A stretch of DNA of 32,807 bases, from positions 1 through 32,807 of the forward strand of contig DAHXOK010000016.1 in NCBI GenBank assembly GCA_027364935.1, given 5' to 3'. The position numbers and the translations under genes were made by a program. Every line of letters begins with the position of its first letter. Position 1 is the first letter of the stretch. The notes beneath the pieces are model-generated. The model had not been told where the DNA came from, did not search any database, and was given only the letters and a program-made list of their open reading frames with translations. Positions 17,289-23,502 of the stretch are shown piece by piece. This DNA comes from Vulcanimicrobiota bacterium (GTDB taxonomy: Bacteria; Vulcanimicrobiota; Vulcanimicrobiia; Vulcanimicrobiales; Vulcanimicrobiaceae).

Positions 17289-17552
17289 TTACGATCCCCC
17301 TCCCAGGCTCGGATGAATCCAGGAGAAGATGTACCCAAATGTCTGGTCGAGCGCCCAGGGGAAGAGCCCGATCCCGATCACGAGCGCCAGCGTCAAGATC
17401 GTCGCGGAGATCCACTCTTCGCGCGTAGGCCACGTGACGCGACGCAACTCGGCGATGACGCCGCGAAAGAAGTCTGCACCGCCGAGTGCTGACGCTCGGC
17501 GATTCGCGGTCGCAAGACTGCGCCCCATAGCGCTCTTCTTCTGTTCGCTCAT
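17289..17552 (-). CDS. secE: Preprotein translocase subunit SecE
   Basis: An 87-residue SecE of the single-helix type. A Ser/Ala-rich N-terminus is followed by the conserved amphipathic segment FFRGVIAELRRVTWPTREEW (about residues 28-47) and one transmembrane helix (TILTLALVIGIGLFPWALDQ). SecE clamps SecY in the translocon. Its stop abuts the nusG ATG, the near-universal secE-nusG order, and tRNA-Trp lies 28 bases upstream. Confidence 0.96.
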   Translation of the reverse strand: MSEQKKSAMGRSLATANRRASALGGADFFRGVIAELRRVTWPTREEWISATILTLALVIGIGLFPWALDQTFGYIFSWIHPSLGGGS

Positions 17553-17580
17553 GTATTCCCCAAGTCTCTCGCGCGTCTTC

Positions 17581-17656
17581 TGGCAGGGCGGGCAGGACTC
17601 GAACCCGCAACCCCTCGCTTTGGAGGCGAACGCTCTACCAATTGAGCTACCGCCCT
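17581..17656 (-). tRNA. trnW: tRNA-Trp (anticodon CCA)
   Basis: A 76-base tRNA with a perfect 7-bp acceptor stem (AGGGCGG/CCGCCCT), D stem GCTC/GAGC, anticodon stem TTCGC/GCGAG with loop CTCCAAA (anticodon CCA), T stem GCGGG/CCTGC with TTCGAGT, and an encoded 3' CCA. It lies between rpmG and secE, a frequent bacterial arrangement. Confidence 0.97.
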
Positions 17657-17682
17657 ACGCTACTCTCGGAACGGCTTTGCCG

Positions 17683-17826
17683 CTACCTCGTCTCACGATG
17701 GGCACGATGGCAACGACAGAAACGGCAGTACTTGCTCAGTTCGAGCCGCTCCGTCGTCTTCTGCTTGTTCTTCTGCGTGTTGTAATTCCGGCGCTTGCAC
17801 TCCGTGCAGGCCAGCACTACGATCAC
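17683..17826 (-). CDS. rpmG: 50S ribosomal protein L33 (zinc-ribbon form)
   Basis: A 47-residue L33. The GTG at 17824-17826 is chosen because AAGGAG (17833-17838) lies six bases upstream and the frame yields [20 protein letters not shown]. Cysteine pairs CTEC (residues 7-10) and CRFC (34-37) form the zinc-binding C+ type ribbon; the end HRAHRET matches the family. It precedes tRNA-Trp and secE on the same strand, as in many bacteria. Short, but all hallmark residues are present. Confidence 0.95.
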   Translation of the reverse strand: MIVVLACTECKRRNYNTQKNKQKTTERLELSKYCRFCRCHRAHRETR

Positions 17827-17873
17827 GCGATTCTCCTTTTTTGCCACTTCCCTCGGCCCCGTCGCAGGACATC

Positions 17874-17894
17874 AAAAACGGACCCCGCGGTCCG
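17874..17894 (-). terminator. Intrinsic terminator upstream of rpmG
   Basis: Stem CGGACC (17879-17884) pairs with GGTCCG (17889-17894) around a 4-base loop and is followed on the minus strand by five U (17874-17878). It would end the tRNA-Arg transcript before rpmG. Confidence 0.7.
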
Positions 17895-17959
17895 CTCAAC
17901 GTCCCATGCTACCACGGCGGCCCCCGGTACGCAAGGCGCCGAATCGCGCCAAGCGAGAT

Positions 17960-18015
17960 CTTACCGGGGAAGGTACCGTCGCGCCAAAAACCACCTTACC
18001 CGGGGAGGGTACCGG
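17960..18015. repeat. Pair of short hairpin repeats (35-bp period)
   Basis: CTTACCGGGGAAGGTACCG (17960-17978) and a 21-base variant beginning CTTACCCGGGGAGGG (17995-18015) are near-direct repeats 35 bases apart. Each can fold on itself: TACC/GGTA in the first and TACCC/GGGTA in the second, a paired change that keeps complementarity. They lie between the rpmG terminator and tRNA-Arg. The rest of 17895-18132 holds no gene that I can see. Confidence 0.6.
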
Positions 18016-18132
18016 CGGCGAACCGGCGGGTCATGGAAGCGAAGGCCTGCCGCGAGTATGCCACAGAGATGCGCGGCACTATGGGCAGGCGGGTCGGGCG
18101 GGCGGCGTTGTCGGCGGCCCCGGCTTCCTTCA

Positions 18133-18207
18133 TGCGCCCGGGCGGAATCGAACCGCCAGCCTTGGGCTTAGGAGTCCCCTGCTCTATCCAGTTTGAGCTA
18201 CGGGCGC
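18133..18207 (-). tRNA. tRNA-Arg (anticodon CCU)
   Basis: A 75-base cloverleaf: acceptor GCGCCCG/CGGGCGC perfect, D stem GCTC/GAGC, loop CTCCTAA giving anticodon CCU, T stem GGCGG/CCGCC with TTCGATT, discriminator A, no encoded CCA. The anticodon stem is weak: GGGGA opposite GCCCA pairs only at the middle three positions, with G-A and A-G mismatches at its two ends. The identity is clear; whether it is fully functional is less so. Confidence 0.85.
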
Positions 18208-18785
18208 ACGTATCGAGAATCTAGGTTTTATGCGGGTTTCCGTCGCACCCGCTTGCCTTCGTGACAGCGTAGGAAACGGCGCGGTTGCCATTCGGTTGCC
18301 GTGCGCGGTAAAAGCATCGCGATCCCACGCAGTCATGCGACGAGGGGACCGCGGGTAGCGGCCCCCTTTTTTGGAGCCCGTCGAAACGAATAAGACGAGT
18401 ACGTCACCGGACCGCTAAACGCGACTCTGCGGATCGTCCGACGCACGGGTGAATCTGCGTTGTCCGGTCGGGACAGGTCCTCTGCAATGGGCAGGGCATC
18501 GAGGTCTATACACCGAGTCCTCGGCGATAATTTCTAGGCGTCGGCCTCTCCGCGCACGGGGTCCGGCAGGTTCGCGAGATCGTGCAGCGTCGAAAGTGCG
18601 ACCTGGATAACCCTCGGACGCGGAGGCGTCCACGGCGCGCGCGACGACGCCTATGCGCCATCCTTGCAGGCATGCAAGCCGACAGCGGGCGGTACCCGCG
18701 CTGGAGCCCCACCTAATGGAGGCCGCTTGAGCGCCCGCAGCGCGGCCGGGTGCTTAACTCACCCTGAAAGCGGGGAAGAAAGACC
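18208..18785. other. 578-bp non-coding gap between tRNA-Arg and superoxide dismutase
   Basis: No credible coding frame on either strand. It contains a plus-strand intrinsic terminator (18344-18372) with no annotated gene before it. It also contains a 6-bp hairpin GCGGGT/ACCCGC near 18231-18252 and an 8-bp inverted repeat CCGCGCTG/CAGCGCGG (18696-18703 and 18738-18745), about 40 bases before the superoxide dismutase start. It may hold a small RNA and a structured dismutase leader, but I recognise no known RNA family. Confidence 0.5.
18344..18372 (+). terminator. Orphan intrinsic terminator
   Basis: GGGG (18344-18347) and CCGC (18349-18352) pair with GCGG (18358-18361) and CCCC (18363-18366), with one A-C mismatch, followed by six U (18367-18372). 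The U-run is on the plus strand only. All recognised genes just upstream are on the minus strand, so the transcript it ends is unidentified. Confidence 0.7.
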
Positions 18786-19424
18786 ATGAAAGTCTATTCT
18801 ATACCAAGAGTGTTCGTGCCGAAGAAATGGGATCTCGCAGGCCTGCACGGCATTTCGGATGCCACACTCGAGATGCACTTCGGTTTGTACGAAGGCTACG
18901 TCAAGAACACGAATCTTCTGAACGAGCGTCTGGCTGAGATCCGGGAGCGTGGCAACGCGGCGGGCACCGACCCGACCTATGCCGATCTGGTGCGCGGCCT
19001 CGGTTTCGAGTACAACGGCATGCGCCTGCACGAGCTGTACTTCGACAACATGACCAAACGTTCCGAACCCGTCGGTTCGAGCAGGTTAAGCAAAGCCCTG
19101 GGTGAAGCGTATGGCGGTTTCGACGAGTGGAAAAACGATTTCTTGGCCGTCGCCGGCATGCGCGGCGTGGGCTGGGCGATCGCGTATTACGACACGACGA
19201 CTTTGGAAATCACCAATCACTGGATCAACGATCACGAAAACGGCCACATTGCAGGGTCCGTCCCTATCGTGGTCCTCGATGTTTGGGAGCATGCGTTCAT
19301 CAAGGACTACAAGCCTGCCGACAAGGACAAGTACATCGAGGCATTCTTTGCCAATCTCGATTGGAAAGCGTGCGAAGCGCGCCTGCCACTGCCATCGGTC
19401 AAGATGTCGCATAGCAGTACGTAG
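18786..19424 (+). CDS. Fe/Mn-type superoxide dismutase
   Basis: A 212-residue dismutase that converts superoxide to hydrogen peroxide and oxygen. The likely metal ligands are H31 (LEMHFGLY), H82 (RLHELYFDN), D165 and H169 (LDVWEHAF). The WEHAFIKDYKPADKDKYIEAFFANLDW stretch, in outline, is the family's C-terminal signature. The N-terminal histidine region HFGLYEGYVKNTN differs from the common HHxxHH form, so this is a divergent subfamily. No signal peptide, so probably cytoplasmic. The ATG follows GGGGAAG. Fe versus Mn preference cannot be fixed by eye. Confidence 0.93.
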   Translation: MKVYSIPRVFVPKKWDLAGLHGISDATLEMHFGLYEGYVKNTNLLNERLAEIRERGNAAGTDPTYADLVRGLGFEYNGMRLHELYFDNMTKRSEPVGSSRLSKALGEAYGGFDEWKNDFLAVAGMRGVGWAIAYYDTTTLEITNHWINDHENGHIAGSVPIVVLDVWEHAFIKDYKPADKDKYIEAFFANLDWKACEARLPLPSVKMSHSST

Positions 19425-19515
19425 TCGGCCGCATGAGGTACGCGCGGAAGTCTTGCGGGAGGCGAGACGGGGCGAAGCAGCGGCAAGGTCTCGCCGCTGA
19501 ACGAGAGGGACGTTG

Positions 19516-19701
19516 ATGCGGAAGGTTGTCGCGTTCCTCTCGGTCGTTGGGCTCATTGCGGGCGTCGTCTTCCTGATTGTGCCGATTGCCGCGATCCCCG
19601 ACGAGGCGCTCGTCGGCGTCGGCGCAACGGTCGCCGCGATCCTGGGCATAGTGCGGGAGATCCGCGGAGCGATTAACCGCTCCCGCGCCGCGCGGCTCTA
19701 G
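19516..19701 (+). CDS. Small two-helix membrane protein
   Basis: A 61-residue protein with two predicted transmembrane helices (about 4-23, VVAFLSVVGLIAGVVFLIVP, and 30-46, EALVGVGATVAAILGIV) and a basic C-terminus (REIRGAINRSRAARL), so the tail is probably cytoplasmic. The ATG at 19516 follows GAGAGGGA at good spacing; a TTG directly before it could also serve. It lies 91 bases downstream of superoxide dismutase in the same direction. No family recognised. Confidence 0.6.
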   Translation: MRKVVAFLSVVGLIAGVVFLIVPIAAIPDEALVGVGATVAAILGIVREIRGAINRSRAARL

Positions 19702-19885
19702 CAGACTGGTAGCAATACCGTGCGACGATGCGATGGCCTTGCTTCATCGTTTCCACGTTATACGGAGTTTGAGCACGGATGGCGTTCATTGTGCTAGGAT
19801 TCTTGATTCCGTTGGGCGCCGGAATCAGTTCTTGTTGGAGCTTCGTACCTGACCCGTGGTGAGCTGGCCTATGGGCTGCGCCTCG

Positions 19886-21160
19886 TTAGGAGCCCTTTGC
19901 CATGAAATAGAACATTCCGACGGCAGCTCCACCCATGAGCACAACCGTCGCCCAGCCCCATACGATCGCGAGCGTCGAACTGCGCCACTCGCCCATCCTC
20001 CGGTCTGATGCGAGCCAGACGATTACGGCGATGAGCGGCACCGCTGCGATGCCGTTGAGGACCGCCGACCAGAAGAGCGCGCTGATCGCATTGATCCGCA
20101 ACAAGTCGATGAAGATCCCGATGATGATTCCACCCACAATCATGGCGTAGAACTGACGAGCTCGCGCGGGTGGCTCGTTTAAACCTTGGCGGAACTTAAA
20201 CGTTTCGGCCGCAACGTACGCCGAGGAACCGGCCAGGACGGGCACGGCCAAGATTCCGGTTCCGACCATGCCCAAGGTGAAGAGCATCGCGGCGAATCGC
20301 CCTGCGATCGGCTGGAGCGCTCGCGCCGCCTGCTCTGCGGTCTGAATGTTGTGTATGCCGTGGGCGCCGAGCGTCGTTGCGGTCGTCACGATGATGAAGA
20401 ATGCAACGACATTCGAGAAGATCATCCCCGCGTTGATGTCCGTATGACAGTCGCGAATCGCCTGCGCATTGGTTCCTCGTCGAGCGGCGATCGTGGTCTT
20501 CCCTTCGTTCTTCTCCTCCTCGACCATGAGGGAGGCTTGCCAGAAGAACAGGTACGGCGTGATCGTTGTCCCAAGCACGCCAACCATCGTCGCGAGAACG
20601 CCGGAGTCCAAGCGCATGTGCGGCGCAACCAAATGCGCGAGCACGCGCGACCATGGAGCATGCACGACGAAGGCGGTGATCACGTACGCGAAGAGCGACA
20701 GCGTCAGCCATTTAAATATGCGCGCGAGGACGCGGTATGAAAGCCACACCTGTGCCGTGATGAGTCCAAGGCCAAAGAGTAGTGTCCACGCATCCGGCGG
20801 CAACGGAATGACGAGATGAGCCGCCGCGGACATTCCCCCGATATCTGCCCCGACGTTGAACGTATTTGCGATGATCACGAGCGTCGCCAGCGAGTAGGCT
20901 ACCGGTAGGACGAGGCGCTTGCGCATCGCCGCGGCGAGGCCCTCGCCCGTCACGAGGGCGATGCGCGCGCACATGCCCTGCACGACGGCCATCATCGGCG
21001 TCGAGATCAGCGTGAGCCACAGGAGCGAGTAGCCGGTTGAAGCTCCGGCAACCGAATACGTGGAGATCCCGGACGGGTCGTCATCAGCGGCTCCGGTGAT
21101 GAGCCCGGGGCCGAGTACTCGGAAGAAGCGTATGAGCCGCGAGGGGCGGCCTAAGGTCAG
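19886..21160 (-). CDS. Nramp-related divalent metal transporter (probable CTG start)
   Basis: A 424-residue SLC11/Nramp-like transporter with about 11 transmembrane helices. Taking the first internal ATG (20995) would delete helix 1, which carries the metal-site motif: the frame continues upstream as LGPGLITGAADDDPSGISTYSVAGAS. No ATG, GTG or TTG exists between that motif and the in-frame stop at 21188-21190. The best start is the CTG at 21158-21160: it overlaps the preceding gene's TGA as CTGA and has GAGGA eight bases upstream. Helix 1 has DPSG instead of DPGN, and helix 6 reads TPYLFFWQ instead of the Mn/Fe-type MPH, so the substrate is uncertain (Mn, Mg or another). Confidence 0.88.
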   Translation of the reverse strand: MTLGRPSRLIRFFRVLGPGLITGAADDDPSGISTYSVAGASTGYSLLWLTLISTPMMAVVQGMCARIALVTGEGLAAAMRKRLVLPVAYSLATLVIIANTFNVGADIGGMSAAAHLVIPLPPDAWTLLFGLGLITAQVWLSYRVLARIFKWLTLSLFAYVITAFVVHAPWSRVLAHLVAPHMRLDSGVLATMVGVLGTTITPYLFFWQASLMVEEEKNEGKTTIAARRGTNAQAIRDCHTDINAGMIFSNVVAFFIIVTTATTLGAHGIHNIQTAEQAARALQPIAGRFAAMLFTLGMVGTGILAVPVLAGSSAYVAAETFKFRQGLNEPPARARQFYAMIVGGIIIGIFIDLLRINAISALFWSAVLNGIAAVPLIAVIVWLASDRRMGEWRSSTLAIVWGWATVVLMGGAAVGMFYFMAKGS

Positions 21161-21315
21161 ACCCGCGTTCCTCGACCAGTCAACAGGTTAATGACGAGGA
21201 TGACGAGCGCCACCACCAAGAGCAGGTGAATCAGGCCGCCTCCGAAGTGCAGCAAGAAGCCGGCGAGCCATAACACTAAAATCACGCCGACGATCGTCCA
21301 CAGCAGATTCGCCAT
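21157..21315 (-). CDS. Lmo0937/DUF5670-type small membrane protein
   Basis: A 52-residue hydrophobic protein, MANLLWTIVGVILVLWLAGF at the N-terminus, then LLHFGGGLIHLLLVVALVILVINLL and GRGTRV at the end. Two transmembrane helices flank the FGGGLIH turn, the pattern of the Lmo0937 family seen in many stress-response neighbourhoods. The start has a strong GGGAGGAG six bases upstream. Its TGA overlaps the presumed CTG start of the Nramp-related gene, so the two are coupled. Confidence 0.85.
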   Translation of the reverse strand: MANLLWTIVGVILVLWLAGFLLHFGGGLIHLLLVVALVILVINLLTGRGTRV

Positions 21316-21780
21316 CAGGATCTCCTCCCGTATTTTCGCTTACAGCCGCGCGTTTTGACGCTCGTTCTTTTCCGTAACATCATGTCCTCTATTCGAAGGT
21401 TTACCGCCGAGCGAGGGAATCGAAACCAAGCACCTTATTTCCGGGAAACTCTCTCGCACGGCCTCAATGAACGTATCCCTGGACGCGTTACTTGCGATCG
21501 AGTTGCACAGAAGAGCCACTTCAGCGCGTCGAACTGTGCGACGGTGCTGCTAAGCCGTTGGGAAGGTTTGGGAAATGTCGTTGTGCTGCCAGAGCAGAAC
21601 CTTATGAGAGGAGGTTCTATGTCAGGGTACATAACGATTGCGAAGCGAACTGTGCGCGTGCGTCACGGTCTCGTACGTTAACGGTTTTCGAAAGCGCGGA
21701 TGGTACGCTCAGGATGGAATTCTCGAAGATCGGCCGGTAAGAGTGCTTTCCGTCGCCGCGTATTCCTGACAACCTGCTTG
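21316..21780. other. 465-bp gap with one possible microprotein
   Basis: No convincing gene longer than 25 codons. A frame open from 21355 on the plus strand has no recognisable content over its first 80 codons. The only notable signal is the 20-codon ORF at 21619-21681 with a strong ribosome-binding site, listed separately. Confidence 0.5.
21619..21681 (+). CDS. Possible 20-residue basic microprotein with hairpin-masked RBS
   Basis: The ORF encodes MSGYITIAKRTVRVRHGLVR. AGAGGAGG at 21607-21614 lies four bases before the ATG, stronger than most in this window. That site is part of a perfect 6-bp inverted repeat, GAACCT (21597-21602) with AGGTTC (21612-21617), which could hide it in a hairpin. 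No homolog known to me; it may be chance. Confidence 0.25.
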   Translation: MSGYITIAKRTVRVRHGLVR

Positions 21781-22497
21781 TTACGCGCCGAGTTCTACGG
21801 CATAGCCGGGTGCGCCGTAGACCTTACGGCCCTGACTATCCCATGCGGCCAAGATCACGTGTCCGCGCGCAGAGTAATCCACGGTTCCCTGATTGATGCT
21901 ACCGAGAGCGCGAATCACAGCGGCGCCGTTCATGAGGAAGGCGCGGTCAGCCAGTCGTAACGTCGCGCCGGTCGAAAATGGAATCGCCACGACCTGCACG
22001 GGCCCCGTCGTTCGCAGGTAGTGTGCAGCGCGTAGGTCGCGCTTCACTGGCACTCGCATCACCACCCATGAGATTCCGGCAATTATCACGGCGGTCAACA
22101 CGCCGATGCCCCCGAAGGCGCCCAACATTGCGGTACCCTCCCCCGGGGTCGTGTCGAATATGTCGAGCAGCACACCGATTACTGCGAAAACAACTATGAA
22201 GCCGCCGGCGATATACAGCACGCGTCGCCAATCCCGCGCGCTCTGCCGCGCTACGACCATCGCTATCTCCGGGAACAGCGGCATCTCTGCCGTCGCCGGC
22301 TCCGCGTGCTCGCCGGGCGGCACCTGCATTTGCACGATCGCTCTCCCAGACTTGACGAAGTTCCATCCCATTCCGATGAGAAAAACCGAGATGAGGAACG
22401 GCAATATGCCCGCGTGCGCGCCGCCGAGTTGCGCCATCAAGAACAAGATCAGAAGAAGCGCCCCAAGGCTCAGCAGGACGTAGCCCCAAATTCGCAT
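21781..22497 (-). CDS. Four-helix membrane protein of unknown function
   Basis: A 238-residue protein. Helices are predicted at about 5-24 (GYVLLSLGALLLILFLMAQL), 29-48, 95-112 (LYIAGGFIVVFAVIGVLL) and 125-147. A polar loop after helix 2 carries VQMQVPPGEHAEP, and a soluble 90-residue C-terminal domain contains PVQVVAIPFSTGATLRLADRAFLMNG. No catalytic motif or family is recognised. It is divergent from the methionine-sulfoxide reductase gene. The only links to its neighbours are position and membrane location. Confidence 0.75.
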   Translation of the reverse strand: MRIWGYVLLSLGALLLILFLMAQLGGAHAGILPFLISVFLIGMGWNFVKSGRAIVQMQVPPGEHAEPATAEMPLFPEIAMVVARQSARDWRRVLYIAGGFIVVFAVIGVLLDIFDTTPGEGTAMLGAFGGIGVLTAVIIAGISWVVMRVPVKRDLRAAHYLRTTGPVQVVAIPFSTGATLRLADRAFLMNGAAVIRALGSINQGTVDYSARGHVILAAWDSQGRKVYGAPGYAVELGA

Positions 22498-22610
22498 TGA
22501 AACTGTCTTGAAATGCGGGCGCCTTGAAGTCCTTTCGCCTCGTCCGCATTAGGCGCGAAGTCGGGCCCGGCGCAAGGCGTGCGTCCGTCGCCTGCGAAAT
22601 TGCCAGAGTC

Positions 22611-23129
22611 GTGACGGACTACAGATTGCTCGAGAAGCAAGTCAGGGAGCTGCTGAGCGAGGAGAGCGATCCCATCGCGAACGCCGCAAACTTTGCCGCC
22701 TTGCTCTTCGGCGAGATACCGGACCTCAGTTGGGCCGGCTTCTACTACGCAGGCCCGACCGACGAGTTGGTACTAGGACCTTTTCAGGGCCGCCCCGCCT
22801 GCGCGCGTCTGCCCAAAGGAAGGGGTGTCTGCGGAGCCGCGTTCTCGAGTCGGCAAATCGTAGTCGTCGACGACGTTTCGCAGTTCGCCGATCACATCGC
22901 GTGCGACGCCGACGCTCGTTCGGAGATGGTAGTACCGCTGGTTGTGGATAACGTTGCGTACGGCGTCTTCGACGTCGACAGCGCTCGCCTCAAAAGATTC
23001 AGCTCGAACGACCAGCGGGGCATCGAGCGGCTCGTGGAAGCCTTCGTATCGCGGACCGCGCCGCCCCAACGCCCCGAGAAGGAATCTCCTGCGTTTGATG
23101 AAAATTCTGTAGGGGAAATCCCCGAATGA
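22611..23129 (+). CDS. msrC: Free methionine-(R)-sulfoxide reductase (GAF-type)
   Basis: A 172-residue GAF-domain reductase that repairs free methionine-R-sulfoxide using thioredoxin-type reductants. The signature is intact: LGPFQGRPACARLPKGRGVCG and HIACDADARSEMVVPL. The three redox cysteines fall at 64, 74 and 98, with the same +10 and +24 spacing as the characterised E. coli enzyme. The GTG at 22611 (VTDYRLLEKQ) gives the family length; a TTG at 22524 would add 29 residues with no family match. The extra 20-residue acidic C-terminus is atypical. It fits the oxidative-stress context set by the dismutase. Confidence 0.9.
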   Translation: MTDYRLLEKQVRELLSEESDPIANAANFAALLFGEIPDLSWAGFYYAGPTDELVLGPFQGRPACARLPKGRGVCGAAFSSRQIVVVDDVSQFADHIACDADARSEMVVPLVVDNVAYGVFDVDSARLKRFSSNDQRGIERLVEAFVSRTAPPQRPEKESPAFDENSVGEIPE

Positions 23130-23193
23130 GGCGTTGAACCGCGCGCTCGCAGATAGCGAGTAGTGCGCTCTTCGCATCGGAAAGCAGGTTGCG

Positions 23194-23502
23194 ATGCTCC
23201 AAACTCGGGACAACAAGAGCACGCGCCTCGATCTTTCGCTCGAGATCGCAGGCGACGCGCAGCGCGCGTCGATCACCTTTTGGAAAACGTGGCTCTGGCA
23301 CTCGCGCGAAACCGCCGGATACCCGACGAAGATCTTCTGCGTGCAGATCGCCGAGCGCTTCGGCGTTACGCCTGACGACGTGTACCGCCAGTGGCTCGAA
23401 TGGTACGAACTCCTAACCAGCTGGGATCTCGCCGCCGCCATGCTCGGCCGCGACATCCGCGCGACCGCCGCTCCGTACGGCGCTTCGCACCGTCGCGCCT
23501 AA
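23194..23502 (+). CDS. Hypothetical protein
   Basis: A 102-residue soluble protein, not recognised. A polar N-terminus (STRLDLSLEIAGDA) leads into an aromatic segment with FWKTWLWHSRETAGYP, then AERFGVTPDDVYRQWLEWYELL, which looks like a short DNA- or protein-binding helical module. The last 30 codons overlap the 3' end of the convergent GT87-like gene by 90 bases, so the true end or the gene itself could be questioned. Composition is not simply antisense-like over the first 70 codons, which favours a real gene. Confidence 0.5.
   Translation: MLQTRDNKSTRLDLSLEIAGDAQRASITFWKTWLWHSRETAGYPTKIFCVQIAERFGVTPDDVYRQWLEWYELLTSWDLAAAMLGRDIRATAAPYGASHRRA

Noticed and set aside
18415-18633. 72-codon minus-strand frame in the gap before superoxide dismutase
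   Set aside because: Arg/Pro-rich, with no ribosome-binding site or recognisable motif; typical random frame in GC-rich DNA.
19779-19862. 27-codon ORF beginning MAFIVLGFLIPLGAG
   Set aside because: Hydrophobic start but no clear ribosome-binding site and too short to support without homologs.
21355-21618. Longer plus-strand frame leading into the 20-codon ORF
   Set aside because: No recognisable sequence, no good ribosome-binding site at its start, composition not protein-like.
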